DNA from: Azospirillum sp. 51_20
GTDB taxonomy: Bacteria; Pseudomonadota; Alphaproteobacteria; RF32; CAG-239
Direction: 5' to 3'
Assembly (NCBI GenBank): GCA_001917175.1
Contig: MNTV01000038.1
Coordinates: 1 to 46,036 of the forward strand
DNA: 46,036 nt
Both the position numbers and the translations under genes were made by a program. A model generated the notes under the pieces. The model had not been told where the DNA came from. It ran no database searches and was given only the letters and a program-made list of their open reading frames with translations. This document shows positions 1-8,045 of this stretch, piece after piece. Numbering within the stretch: position 1 is the stretch's first letter; each line of letters starts with the position of its first letter.

Positions 1-641
1 CCGATCGTTTGGAACGTCGAAACGGCGGGATGTATGATGCGGACTTTGAGCAGGTCATTAAAACGCCGGAATTAAGCCGTGCGGAAGAAAAATATGCCGA
101 TTTTATGGCGAAAAACGGCGGACAAATGATGCCGGAAGACAAAGCGGCGGATTTTTACGCACAACATCCGATAGCCGAAGATATGATAGCAGAAATGCGT
201 TTGATCGATCCTCGGGCTTTTGCCGGTATACAGCCGGGCAGTCTGGCGGAATTTGATATGCTGAAAAAGAGGTTGCGGGAAGAGGCAGGCAACAGAGTAA
301 AGGTCGGGGTTTCCCGTTCCGGCGCGTTAAAACGTGCGGAGAACGATCTGAAGACGTTGATGGACAGGGAGTTTCCCGGTTTCAGAGATATGAACCGCAA
401 TTTTGCGGATGCGCGGACAACTCAGGATATATTTGAGAGCAGGCTTAAAAAAGGTCTTATGTCTGTCGGCGGGGCAACGGTTTCGCCGTATTGGAGCGGA
501 TTATTGATGAGCGATATGAGGCGCAATGCCGGTCGTCGTTTGGCGGACGGTATAGTTCAAACACCGATTGAGGTTAATATCAATCCTTTGTTGTCGGCAG
601 GTTTATCATCGGCAGCGTATAACAATATGAGAAACAGATAA
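1..641 (+). CDS. C-terminal part of a phage virion-type protein (partial, open at left edge)
   Basis: The reading frame is open to the left window edge and ends at a TAA at 639-641, so only the C-terminal ~210 residues are visible. It is hydrophilic and helical. It has a region resembling C-terminal parts of large phage internal-virion or ejection proteins: a ...LKRAENDLKTLMD... helix followed by FPGFRDMNRNFADAR and a short segment that would link repeated helices. That resemblance is from memory of the family style and is weak evidence. Its place directly upstream of a lysis-type cluster (824-1910) supports a prophage origin. A coding-looking tail continues in the +1 frame past the stop (631-744), so the gene may be frameshifted. 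No function is assigned beyond probable phage structural protein. Confidence 0.55.
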   Translation, partial: DRLERRNGGMYDADFEQVIKTPELSRAEEKYADFMAKNGGQMMPEDKAADFYAQHPIAEDMIAEMRLIDPRAFAGIQPGSLAEFDMLKKRLREEAGNRVKVGVSRSGALKRAENDLKTLMDREFPGFRDMNRNFADARTTQDIFESRLKKGLMSVGGATVSPYWSGLLMSDMRRNAGRRLADGIVQTPIEVNINPLLSAGLSSAAYNNMRNR

Positions 642-744
642 GGCGTCGGAAACGGCAACAAGTGCATCAGGTTGGATTGATAACCTGTTGCGTGGTCGGG
701 TGAGCCTCAGCGAAGCGGCCGGGGCGTTGTCAAAAAGTGCATAA
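631..744 (+). pseudogene. Out-of-frame coding-like tail of the preceding phage gene
   Basis: In the +1 frame relative to the preceding gene, 631-744 reads without a stop as a plausible 37-residue tail (core: SGWIDNLLRGRVSLSEAAG) before a TAA at 742-744. There is no start codon or Shine-Dalgarno sequence of its own. It begins exactly where the upstream frame ends, after a TGA in this frame at 628-630. The simplest explanations are a recent +1 frameshift, a sequencing indel or a programmed shift. A chance open frame is possible at this length. Confidence 0.35.
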
Positions 745-823
745 ATGCGCGAGAATAAGGGACAGGGCGGGAAAATTTTCCGCCTTAAGTTTTAATGAAA
801 ATAATTTTTTGAAAGGAGGAAAA

Positions 824-979
824 ATGAAAGACGATCACGATTGCCGGTACCGTTTTTGGCGCTGGCTGATCGAAAAAGCAATCAGCAGCCGGCGGATTTA
901 CTGGCTGTTGTGGGGAATGCTGGCGGTAACGGCACTTTGCGCCTGGCGGTTCGGATTGTCCGGACTTTTGTTGTTGTAA
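824..979 (+). CDS. Small single-span membrane protein in phage lysis cluster (possible holin-like)
   Basis: A 51-residue protein starts at an ATG with a strong GGAGG-type ribosome site (gaaaggaggaaaa) just upstream. This favours 824 over an in-frame upstream start at 737. The N-terminal half is charged and basic (RYRFWRWLIEKAISSRR), followed by one hydrophobic segment at roughly residues 26-50 and no C-terminal tail. Position between a virion-type gene and the spanin pair suggests a phage accessory or holin/antiholin-type role. No family was recognised, so that role is inferred from context and topology only. Confidence 0.6.
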   Translation: MKDDHDCRYRFWRWLIEKAISSRRIYWLLWGMLAVTALCAWRFGLSGLLLL

Positions 980-1004
980 TTGATTTTAAAGAAAGGAAAT
1001 TTAT

Positions 1005-1541
1005 ATGTTGATTGTAAAAATTTTGGCGATTGCCGGCGGAGCTTTTCTCAACCGGGTTCGCGGCGGGTTGTTTGACTTTTGCGGAAACAAACTTTTGTTT
1101 CCGCTTTTTTTGTCGTTGGCGGCGGGGTGTCCGGGAGCGGTGCTGTGCACGTTTATTGCCGCTTACGTCGGCCAGCAGTTCGGCTGGGGAACTTATATCG
1201 GCGCTTTGTACGGCAGCCGTCCGACACAGGCAGAGGTGCCGCAGATTGACGAGATCGTTAATTCTGTAAAATTTACGTTTAAGGGCAAAACGGTTTACCT
1301 GTCGGAATATCCGCGGGTGTGGGGATTTGCAGCTTTGGCGCTGCGCGGACTGATGTGGAGCTTTTTTATCGGTCTGGCTTTGCAGAGCGTGCCGGTCATG
1401 GTTTGCGGCGTGCTGATGCCCGTTTGCTATGCCTTGACCGGATTTTTGGACCGGATGGTGATAAAGAAAGGCGGCAAAACCGCCTGGAACCTCGGTGAAT
1501 GGCTGTGGGGCGCGGTACTGACCGCGTTTGTCCTGTGGTAA
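1005..1541 (+). CDS. Phage-associated multi-span membrane protein, uncharacterised
   Basis: A 178-residue protein preceded by gaaaggaaat. It has about four hydrophobic segments (roughly residues 3-15, 30-55, 105-130 and 130-150, plus a hydrophobic C-terminus) and a soluble loop around residues 70-100. The N-terminal GGAFLNRVRGG motif is distinctive. It ends inside the start region of the next gene (overlap 1535-1541), which implies translational coupling with the spanin pair. The family looks like the uncharacterised membrane proteins found beside phage spanins. Function is unknown; a holin role is possible but its size and loop make this uncertain. Confidence 0.6.
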   Translation: MLIVKILAIAGGAFLNRVRGGLFDFCGNKLLFPLFLSLAAGCPGAVLCTFIAAYVGQQFGWGTYIGALYGSRPTQAEVPQIDEIVNSVKFTFKGKTVYLSEYPRVWGFAALALRGLMWSFFIGLALQSVPVMVCGVLMPVCYALTGFLDRMVIKKGGKTAWNLGEWLWGAVLTAFVLW

Positions 1542-1765
1542 ACAGGCTGATACGTTGGGCGGTGACTTTTGTGATGGTTGCCGCCCTCTGTTTTGCCTTT
1601 TACGAGGCGGGGCAGGAAGTCGGCCGGAGCAAGGCCAGAGTTCAAGTGGTAGAAAAACAGGTTGAGGTGATTCGATATGTGGAAAAGAAGAAGGCGGAGA
1701 TCCATGCGCGCCCTAATGCCGGCCGCGATGATCTGCTTAAGCTCATGCGTGCCGGCCGGCTATAG
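1535..1765 (+). CDS. Rz-like inner-membrane spanin subunit
   Basis: Read from a GTG at 1535 this gives 76 residues: one N-terminal membrane anchor (roughly residues 8-24) and then a coiled-coil-prone charged periplasmic part. It ends in the pattern ARPNAGRDDLLKLMRAGRL, which I recognise from phage i-spanin-like proteins. An ATG at 1499 in the same frame would add a segment lying inside the preceding gene, so the GTG with a 7-base overlap fits better. The second half contains the start of the o-spanin gene in another frame, the classic Rz/Rz1 layout. It would act with the outer-membrane partner to fuse inner and outer membranes at the last step of lysis. Confidence 0.75.
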   Translation: MVNRLIRWAVTFVMVAALCFAFYEAGQEVGRSKARVQVVEKQVEVIRYVEKKKAEIHARPNAGRDDLLKLMRAGRL

Positions 1766-1910
1766 TCCGGGTTGTCCGGTTTATCCGGCAGCCGGCGAAA
1801 AAGTGGCCGCGGAGCTGGAAAAAATCAGTTATGACCAGGCGCCGAACTTTTGGGAGTGGCTGGGGCGGATAGACAAACTCCGGCAGGAGCTGGAGGTGTG
1901 CCGTCTCTGA
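1677..1910 (+). CDS. Rz1-like outer-membrane spanin lipoprotein, nested in the Rz-like gene
   Basis: A 77-residue lipoprotein with a basic n-region (five arginines), a short hydrophobic stretch and the lipobox LSSC. The mature part would start at Cys24 if translation begins at 1677, or Cys15 if it begins at the ATG at 1704. The mature region ends with FWEWLGRIDKLRQELEVCR, typical of short Rz1-like proteins. Its first ~30 codons overlap the end of the i-spanin gene in a different frame. It would sit in the outer-membrane inner leaflet and pair with the i-spanin across the periplasm. No endolysin or integrase gene is visible, so this is the edge of a prophage or remnant. Confidence 0.75.
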   Translation: MWKRRRRRSMRALMPAAMICLSSCVPAGYSPGCPVYPAAGEKVAAELEKISYDQAPNFWEWLGRIDKLRQELEVCRL

Positions 1911-1932
1911 TTGTAAAACTTGTATAAATTGC

Positions 1933-1961
1933 TTGGCTTTTGGGGAAAAACGGAATATACT
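1933..1961 (+). promoter_or_regulatory. Predicted sigma-70 promoter for the msbA-like gene
   Basis: A -35 box TTGGCT at 1933-1938 and a -10 box TATACT at 1956-1961 are separated by 17 bases and lie about 30 bases upstream of the ATG at 1994. It falls in the short gap after the prophage genes, so the exporter gene need not depend on phage transcription. Confidence 0.55.
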
Positions 1962-1993
1962 GACCGCTCAGGTTTAATCATTTATGTCGTGAA

Positions 1994-3757
1994 ATGTTTG
2001 CAAAGTTAAAAGAAAAGTTCAATTCCATCAACGTTGTCAGAAATTATCGGAAGATTTTTCCTTATGTGCGTCCCTACTGGTGGCGGGCGCTGTTGTCGAT
2101 TTTAATCACTATTCCGATCGGTTCGATGGACGCGGTCATCGCCTGGTCCTTAAAACCGTATATGGATGTGGTGATGGTGGAAAAGAGCACGCAGGCTACC
2201 AATTATATTCCGGTTTTGATTATTGTTTTCAGCTGTTTGCAAAGCCTGCTCAACTATGCGGCGACCTATCTCAACACCTGGGTGGGACGGAAAATTGCCA
2301 ACGACGTGAAAATGGATTTGTTTGACCGGCTGATGTATTGCGAGGCGAGTTTTTTTGACCGTGTTACTTCCGGACAGGTTATGTTCGGGTACAACAACGA
2401 CGTGGACACGGCCTGCAACGGCTTGCTTTCCAACCTGAAGCTGTTTACGACGCGGGTATTTTCTTCGGTTTCGCTGATTTTCGTTTTGTTTTACAATTCC
2501 TGGCAGCTGGCGCTGATTGCGGTAGCGGTTTTGTTCGGCGCGCTTTATCCGCTGACGACGGTTCGCCGGCGGATAAAGTCGGTAATGGACAAGACCGTGT
2601 TTTCGGGCGCGGCGGTCATGAGTCATTATAACGAAACTTATAACGGCAACCGGATCATTGCTTCCTATAACCTTTACAAATATCAGAGCCGCCGTTTCCG
2701 CGAGACGCTGAGGTCCGTTTTCAAGCTGGGAATCAAAATGATTCAGCGGACGGGGATGATGTCGCCGCTGATGCATTTTATCGTTTCCTTGGGCATTGCC
2801 GCGGTTATCTGGACCGGAAGTTATCTGATCGTGCATCACGAAATTACCGCGGGCAACTTTGTTTCTTTCATTACCGCGCTGATCATGCTGTACAATCCGA
2901 TCAAGTCGATCGGCAACAACTACAACAACGTGCAGATGGCGTTTATGGCAATGGAGCGGGTTTTTGACAAGCTGGAGCGGCGCCCCGCCGTCTGTGACAA
3001 AAAAGGCGCGGTGGCGCTGACCGGCGTGAAGGAGGGGATCGAATACCGCGACGTTTGTTTCGAATATACCCGCGGACATCCCGTTTTGAAGCATATCAAC
3101 ATGAAGGCGGGCGTCGGGCATACGATTGCCTTCGTCGGCAATTCCGGCGGCGGCAAGACCACTTTGGTCAATCTTCTGCCGAGGTTTTATGACGTCAAGT
3201 CGGGCCGGATTCTGATTGACGGAACGGATATCCGCAATTTTACCCTGGAATCCCTGCGTGACAAGATTGCAATCGTTTTTCAGGACAATTTTCTGTTTGC
3301 CGGCACCATCAGGGAAAACATTCTGCTCGGAAAGGAAAACGCTTCGGAAGAAGAGGTGAAAGAGGCGGTTAAAAGCGCCTGTCTGGAGGAATTTGTCGGC
3401 GGGCTGGAAAAAGGGCTTGACACCGAGATCGGCGAGCGCGGCGTTTTGCTTTCCGGAGGACAGAAGCAGCGGATTGCGATTGCCCGGGCATTTTTGAAAA
3501 ACGCGCCGATCGTGATTTTGGACGAGGCGACCTCGGCGCTTGACAACAAGTCGGAAGCAGTGGTGCAGCAGGCGATCGACAATCTGATGAAGGATCGGAC
3601 GGTGTTTATCATTGCCCACCGGCTTTCGACCGTGCGCAACGCCGACCGGATCGTGGTCGTCAATTACGGGGAGATCGTTGAAAGCGGCACCCATGAAGAG
3701 CTGCTGGAAAAGGAAAACGGCGTTTATGCGTCTTTGTACAAAAGCCAGTTGAAATAG
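1994..3757 (+). CDS. msbA: MsbA-type lipid A/phospholipid ABC exporter (fused permease and ATPase)
   Basis: A 587-residue half-transporter, the normal length for the MsbA family. The N-terminal ~310 residues form the six-helix exporter domain. The C-terminal nucleotide-binding domain shows Walker A GNSGGGKTT, Q-loop FQDN, signature LSGGQKQR, Walker B IVILDEATSALD and the switch histidine in AHRLST. It would work as an inner-membrane homodimer flipping lipid A-core or another lipid toward the periplasm. The start is the first in-frame ATG after a promoter-like sequence. The next gene begins 7 bases after the stop, so the two are probably co-transcribed. Closely related exporters of peptides or other lipids cannot be excluded. 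Confidence 0.85.
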   Translation: MFAKLKEKFNSINVVRNYRKIFPYVRPYWWRALLSILITIPIGSMDAVIAWSLKPYMDVVMVEKSTQATNYIPVLIIVFSCLQSLLNYAATYLNTWVGRKIANDVKMDLFDRLMYCEASFFDRVTSGQVMFGYNNDVDTACNGLLSNLKLFTTRVFSSVSLIFVLFYNSWQLALIAVAVLFGALYPLTTVRRRIKSVMDKTVFSGAAVMSHYNETYNGNRIIASYNLYKYQSRRFRETLRSVFKLGIKMIQRTGMMSPLMHFIVSLGIAAVIWTGSYLIVHHEITAGNFVSFITALIMLYNPIKSIGNNYNNVQMAFMAMERVFDKLERRPAVCDKKGAVALTGVKEGIEYRDVCFEYTRGHPVLKHINMKAGVGHTIAFVGNSGGGKTTLVNLLPRFYDVKSGRILIDGTDIRNFTLESLRDKIAIVFQDNFLFAGTIRENILLGKENASEEEVKEAVKSACLEEFVGGLEKGLDTEIGERGVLLSGGQKQRIAIARAFLKNAPIVILDEATSALDNKSEAVVQQAIDNLMKDRTVFIIAHRLSTVRNADRIVVVNYGEIVESGTHEELLEKENGVYASLYKSQLK

Positions 3758-3764
3758 GGATCAA

Positions 3765-6038
3765 ATGATGAAAAAAAAGGAATTGTTGGCGCCGGCCGGG
3801 GATTTGGAAGCCGGATACGCGGCGCTTTTTTACGGCGCCGACGCCGTTTATCTCGGGCTGAAGCGTTTTTCGGCGCGGGCGACGGCTGCCAATTTTGACG
3901 AAGGCGAGTTAAACGAATTTGTCGGTTTTGCCCATGCGCGGGGCAAAAAGGTTTATGCGGCGGTAAACACTCTGGTCGAAGAAGACGAGTTGCCCGAGTT
4001 GTTGAAAAGTCTGGACATTTGTTCCCGCTGCCGGGTCGATGCGGTGATTTTGCAGGATTTGGGGGCTGCCCGAATCGTCAGGGAGAAGTACCCTGAGCTG
4101 GAACTGCATGCCAGCACCCAGATGGCCGTGCATAACAAGGAAGGCGCGCTGGCTTTAAAAAAACTCGGTTTTTCGCGGGTGGTGCTGGCACGCGAACTGA
4201 GCCTGGCGGAAATTAAGGATATTGCTTCAATACCCGGACTGGAAACGGAAGCTTTTATCCACGGCGCGCTGTGCTATTCTTACAGCGGCATGTGTTTGTT
4301 CTCCTCGCTGGAATGCGGCCGCAGCGCCAACCGCGGCAAATGCCTTTATCCCTGCCGCGCGGAGTTTGAGGGCGAAAACGGCGACCGGCATTATTTTTCA
4401 ATGAAGGACATGGCGTTGAAAGACGACGTTCTGAAAATGCCGGTCACGTCGCTGAAAATCGAGGGACGGAAGAAGAATGCCCTGTATGTGGCGGCGGTGA
4501 CCGATTATTACCGCCGGATTTTGGACGGTAAAGGCTGCGATACCGCAAGAGAAGAAAATATTAAGCAGATTTTTTCGCGTCCGTGGTCGGAGTTCCATCT
4601 GCACGGCAAAGATAAAACGGTGGTGGAGCCGGATTTTGTCGGTCATCGCGGATTGCCTGCCGGCCGGATCGAACAGGTGTTTAAAGGCCGGATCAGCCTT
4701 CATGTCCGCCATGATGTTGCCCGTCACGACGGTATTCAGATAGACGTGCCGGGGGAAGAAAGACCGTTCGGCTTTTCGCTGCAGAACATGCAGGTTGGCG
4801 GCAAGAACGTTTTTGAGGCGAAAGCGGGACAGGAAGCCGTGATCATGCTGCCGCCGAAAGCGCCGAAGCTGGAAAAGGGACTGCCGGTTTATCTGGCGTC
4901 TTCCGGCCGGGTGAAAGGCGCATACGGTTATGACCGGCCGAAACCGGGAGAATTTCGCCAGCGTTTGCCGCTTGATGTGCGGGTAACAATCGGAGCCGAC
5001 AAGGTGACGGCCGCGGCCGCCGGTTTTTCTGTCGAGCTGGCGGGAGAATTTCTGCCGGCCAAAGATGCGGCAAAAGTGGAAGACGCGGTACGCGGGGCAT
5101 TTGCCAAAACCGGTGACACGCCGTTTGAGCTGGCTGCGCTTGCATTGGAAAATCCGGACGGGCTTTTCGTGCCCGTTTCGCTGTTGAACGCATTGCGGCG
5201 GGATTTGTATGCCGAAATCAAAACGGAAGAAAAAACGACGGTTCTGCCGCCGACCGGGAGGTCGTTTGCGGCGGAGAAAAGCGGCTGGATCATACGTACC
5301 GATGATTTGGATACGCTGGCGGCAATCGATTTGAACGAAGTTGACGAAGTGACGGTTCTGCTGTCGCCGGAGTTTGACGCCGAGCGGTTGAAAACGCTGC
5401 CGAAAAACAAGCTGCGGCTGGCGCTGCCGGCTCTGGAACGCGCACCGGCAAAGTATGCCGAACCGGTGCGGCGGCTGCTTGAAGGCGGTTTCCGGAAATG
5501 GGAAATCGGCAATTGGTGGGGGCTGGAAATGCTGCCGGCAAACGGTATTGATCTCAGTTTCGACGGCAGTCTTTATATGTTGAATACGCAGGCCGTGCAG
5601 GCTGCCAAAGACGCCGGTGCCGGGCGGATTACGCTGTCGGTTGAAGATTGTCTGAACAATATGCGGGCGCTGGCGGAAAACGCGCCGCTGCCGGCGGTGA
5701 TGCCGGTCTATCAGGACGCGCCGCTGTTTACCAGCGCCGTATGCATTCGCGCCAACCCGTGCAAAAGCTGTCCGCGGGGAGAAAAATGGCTGAAGCTGCG
5801 TCATGAGGGCAGGGAGTATCTGGCTTTGTCAAAGAATTGCCAGACAATGCTTTTTGCCGGTCGTCCCCTGTGTTTTGCCGCGGAAGCGGAGAAAGTGCCG
5901 GCGGCTTTTTACCGGGTCGATTTCGTATATCGCCGCTATTCGCCGGAGGCGGCTGCTTCCGTATGGAAAAAAGTGCGCGCGTTTGAGGATGTGCCCGGAT
6001 GTGCCAAAGGCAATCTGGTATCCGGCGGAAACTTCTGA
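3765..6038 (+). CDS. U32 peptidase-family protein, RlhA/YdcP-like RNA hydroxylation factor
   Basis: A 757-residue protein. The N-terminal ELLAPAGDLEAGYAALFYGADAVY and the HGALCYSYSGMC...GKCLYPCR region are U32 hallmarks. Cys170, Cys177, Cys193 and Cys197 lie in the segment that in studied members helps bind an iron-sulfur cluster. Around residues 400-480 there is a DUF3656-like domain (…GDTPFELAALALEN…FVPVSLLNALRRDLY), which places it with the long RlhA type rather than with TrhP, UbiU or UbiV. RlhA in E. coli makes 5-hydroxycytidine in 23S rRNA, and this substrate is an inference here. A CKSCPRGEKW motif lies near the C-terminus. The protein is about 100 residues longer than E. coli RlhA. 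It follows the exporter gene by 7 bases. Confidence 0.8.
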   Translation: MMKKKELLAPAGDLEAGYAALFYGADAVYLGLKRFSARATAANFDEGELNEFVGFAHARGKKVYAAVNTLVEEDELPELLKSLDICSRCRVDAVILQDLGAARIVREKYPELELHASTQMAVHNKEGALALKKLGFSRVVLARELSLAEIKDIASIPGLETEAFIHGALCYSYSGMCLFSSLECGRSANRGKCLYPCRAEFEGENGDRHYFSMKDMALKDDVLKMPVTSLKIEGRKKNALYVAAVTDYYRRILDGKGCDTAREENIKQIFSRPWSEFHLHGKDKTVVEPDFVGHRGLPAGRIEQVFKGRISLHVRHDVARHDGIQIDVPGEERPFGFSLQNMQVGGKNVFEAKAGQEAVIMLPPKAPKLEKGLPVYLASSGRVKGAYGYDRPKPGEFRQRLPLDVRVTIGADKVTAAAAGFSVELAGEFLPAKDAAKVEDAVRGAFAKTGDTPFELAALALENPDGLFVPVSLLNALRRDLYAEIKTEEKTTVLPPTGRSFAAEKSGWIIRTDDLDTLAAIDLNEVDEVTVLLSPEFDAERLKTLPKNKLRLALPALERAPAKYAEPVRRLLEGGFRKWEIGNWWGLEMLPANGIDLSFDGSLYMLNTQAVQAAKDAGAGRITLSVEDCLNNMRALAENAPLPAVMPVYQDAPLFTSAVCIRANPCKSCPRGEKWLKLRHEGREYLALSKNCQTMLFAGRPLCFAAEAEKVPAAFYRVDFVYRRYSPEAAASVWKKVRAFEDVPGCAKGNLVSGGNF

Positions 6039-6628
6039 CGAAAGAATTGAATCGCCGCATTCGGACGAAAAAAACGAAACAATAGAAAATGCAAAGCGGA
6101 ATTTGCCGGCGGCGGAAACGAAAAAGTTGTCCGAAAAAAACGGAACCGGCCTTAAAGCCGTGCTGCCGGCCGGTTGCGTTGTTTGGGGGAAAGTCCGCGT
6201 CTGTCCGGCGCCGAATGCCGGACTGCCGGGTAATGCCGCTTCATGCCTTTAATCATGGACAGACCGTCAGTTTTGCCGTTTTCCCGGTTGCCGGGGAAAA
6301 TATCCGTTTTTTTGAGGGATGCCGGTTATGACGTTGTTGAAAGAGCATCAGCGGAAGCGATGACGAATGCTGTTTTGCCGGCGACGCTCCGGCATGCCTG
6401 TCGGTTTTTGCGAAAAATAAAAAAATATGGCGATGAAGAAACTTTCTCCGGTTGCAAAAGTACGTCCGGATTTGTGATGCGTTTTGTTTGCCGGCGGATG
6501 CGGAAAGGCCGGCGTGTTCGTTTCGGCGGGGTTGCAGGTACGGCTGGGCATATTCGGACCGTTTCCGCTGCTTGCCGGTGGCGTTTAAAGGTTTTTATTT
6601 TCCAAAGCAGACGGCAACGGAACAAGAC
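6039..6628 (+). other. Long non-coding stretch after the U32 gene
   Basis: No convincing gene was found. Short open frames on both strands lack ribosome sites and have compositionally odd, Arg/Cys-rich translations. One inverted repeat (AACCGGCC at 6144-6151 with GGCCGGTT at 6168-6175) could form a weak hairpin that might end the upstream transcript. The sequence may be a decayed gene, but no homology could be recognised. Confidence 0.4.
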
Positions 6629-6660
6629 AACGCCCCGTTTTTGACCGGGGCGTTGGTTTT
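6629..6660 (+). terminator. Rho-independent terminator
   Basis: A perfect 9-base stem, AACGCCCCG at 6629-6637 pairing with CGGGGCGTT at 6646-6654, is followed by ggtttt on the plus strand. A weaker CGGC/GCCG hairpin with a T-run follows at 6663-6681. The pair sits between convergent genes. Confidence 0.6.
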
Positions 6661-6698
6661 ATCGGCGTTTTGCCGCTTTTTTATTTGCCGAAGCCGAT

Positions 6699-7499
6699 TT
6701 ATTTGCCAAAGCCGAACCAGTCTTTTAATCCCGATTTTTCCTTGATGCCGTTGACAACGTTGTTCAGGCTGTCCTCGGCCGCGCTTTTCAGGTCGACCAG
6801 TTTGCTTTTGACCACGGTGTCATAGGCGGTGTCGAAAATCTTTTGCAGAACGACCGACAGGGTGTCAATGATACCGGCGCCGTTTTTGCCTTTTTCTTTA
6901 CCGATGTCCTGCATTTTGATTGTCGGCAGCGGCACCGAAGCGGAAGTCGCGCGGCCGGCAAGAGAAGCCGCCAGATTGATGTTGCCGCCGGTGACGCTTA
7001 AGTCGCTGATGATGACTTTTTTGCCGTCTTTGACCGGGTCGCCGGTTGATTTTCCGTCATCGCTCTTTTTTTCTTCCGCTGCGGCTTTTTTGTCGGCGGA
7101 AGCCGTGTTTTGTTTGATGTTTTCCAAAAGCTGCGAAACATTGTTCTGGGTGAGCGAGAGCAGCTCGTAAGTAATCTGCGGTTTTTCGATTTCCACTTTT
7201 TCCACAATGATGGTCTTGTCGAGGAGGGATTTCAGGTTGACCTTGACCAAAACCCGGCCGACGCTCATGATATGGGGCTGGCTGTAGTTTGCGGGGTTGG
7301 CGACGGTCAGATCGCTGATTTCCACTTCGCCTTTGGTCAGAGCCAGGCGAAAACCGCCGAGGTTAACCTCGGTGCCGGTAACCTGGCTGCCGTATTTGTG
7401 AACAACGGTTTTGACGATGTTTTCGGCCGAAGGGGCCTTAAAATAGACAACGGCGCCGATGACGGCGAGAATAAGTGCAAAAATGGCAAGTTTTTTCAT
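6699..7499 (-). CDS. AsmA-like membrane-anchored protein
   Basis: A 266-residue protein from the ATG at 7499, preceded by a GAGGA ribosome site; a TTG at 7517 in frame is less likely. One N-terminal membrane segment (about residues 2-20) is followed by a periplasmic domain. The pattern ENIVKTVVHKYGSQVTGTEVNLGG...LTKGEVEISDLTVANP...VGRVLVKVNLKSLL resembles the repeating beta segments of AsmA-family proteins. A Lys/Glu/Ala-rich low-complexity linker lies near residues 135-165. AsmA-like proteins are linked to lipid transport and outer-membrane homeostasis. This short version has a single such module, so the exact role is unknown. Transcription appears monocistronic. Confidence 0.65.
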   Translation of the reverse strand: MKKLAIFALILAVIGAVVYFKAPSAENIVKTVVHKYGSQVTGTEVNLGGFRLALTKGEVEISDLTVANPANYSQPHIMSVGRVLVKVNLKSLLDKTIIVEKVEIEKPQITYELLSLTQNNVSQLLENIKQNTASADKKAAAEEKKSDDGKSTGDPVKDGKKVIISDLSVTGGNINLAASLAGRATSASVPLPTIKMQDIGKEKGKNGAGIIDTLSVVLQKIFDTAYDTVVKSKLVDLKSAAEDSLNNVVNGIKEKSGLKDWFGFGK

Positions 7500-7646
7500 G
7501 AAAGTCCTCGTTTTCAATATCGTAGTTTATGTTTTATTTATAAATAAAAGCTTGGTCTTTGGCAACTTCTAATTCTTTTCCGGTCAATAATTTTTTATGC
7601 TGCCGGTGCGTTTGTGCAAAAAATTTGCAAAATGATAAAAAAAGTG

Positions 7647-7675
7647 TTGCAAAAAAAAATATTGGGGTTTATATT
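7647..7675 (+). promoter_or_regulatory. Predicted sigma-70 promoter of tRNA-Lys
   Basis: A -35 box TTGCAA at 7647-7652 and a -10 box TATATT at 7670-7675 are spaced by 17 bases. The -10 box ends 17 bases before the first base of the tRNA. Confidence 0.6.
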
Positions 7676-7692
7676 GCGCCCATAAAGGTTAT

Positions 7693-7768
7693 GGGTGCGT
7701 AGCTCAGTTGGTAGAGCAACTGACTCTTAATCAGTGGGTCTGGAGTTCGAGCCTCCACGCGCCTACCA
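7693..7768 (+). tRNA. tRNA-Lys (anticodon CTT)
   Basis: A full cloverleaf can be drawn. The acceptor is GGGTGCG paired with CGCGCCT, including a G-T first pair. The D-arm is GCTC/GAGC, the anticodon stem ACTGA/TCAGT with CTT at 7726-7728, and the T-arm TGGAG/CTCCA with TTCGAGC. The CCA end is encoded at 7766-7768. It would read AAG lysine codons. A terminator follows directly. Confidence 0.95.
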
Positions 7769-7774
7769 TTTAAG

Positions 7775-7806
7775 AAAATCTCTGCAGAAATGCAGAGATT
7801 TTTTTA
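7775..7806 (+). terminator. Terminator of tRNA-Lys
   Basis: A stem AAATCTCTGCA paired with TGCAGAGATTT closes on a GAAA tetraloop (7787-7790) and is followed by a T-run. It lies 6 bases beyond the tRNA CCA end. Confidence 0.9.
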
Positions 7807-7873
7807 TGCCTCAGGATCCGGGGTTCGTCCCGTTATTATAAAACCGTTATTGTCGGGGATGCCGGCGGGGGCG

Positions 7874-7980
7874 GGTGATCGGGGGCAAAAGAAATGGAAG
7901 GAAGCTTGTCCATCTCTTCCCTCTCAACCCCGGGCAGCGTGGTGATCGACTTCAAAAGAAATGGGAGAAAGCTTTTTCCG
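7874..7980 (+). repeat. Imperfect direct repeat pair, about 38 bases each
   Basis: Copy 1 (about 7874-7911) and copy 2 (about 7941-7980) share GGTGATCG, four differing bases, then CAAAAGAAATGG and a segment ending AAGCTT plus TCC. The period is about 67 bases. The pair lies in the gene-free space between tRNA-Lys and the HExxH gene. No coding sense was found. Confidence 0.6.
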
Positions 7981-8045
7981 GCGGCGTTTGGCAGTAAATT
8001 TTATTTGGTAAATAACGGATTATCATTTATGGGATATTTCGCTGC

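Noticed and set aside
2150..3694. Long open frame antisense to the ABC exporter gene (514 codons)
   Set aside because: His/Arg/Gln-rich translation with no family features; it mirrors the GC-biased codons of the exporter gene on the other strand.
4398..5804. Long open frame antisense to the U32 gene
   Set aside because: Arg/Gln/Phe-rich shadow with no ribosome site; the plus-strand gene has clear motifs throughout.
6243..6644. Open frame of 133 codons in the gap after the U32 gene
   Set aside because: No ribosome site, odd Arg-rich composition, and it runs into a terminator stem.
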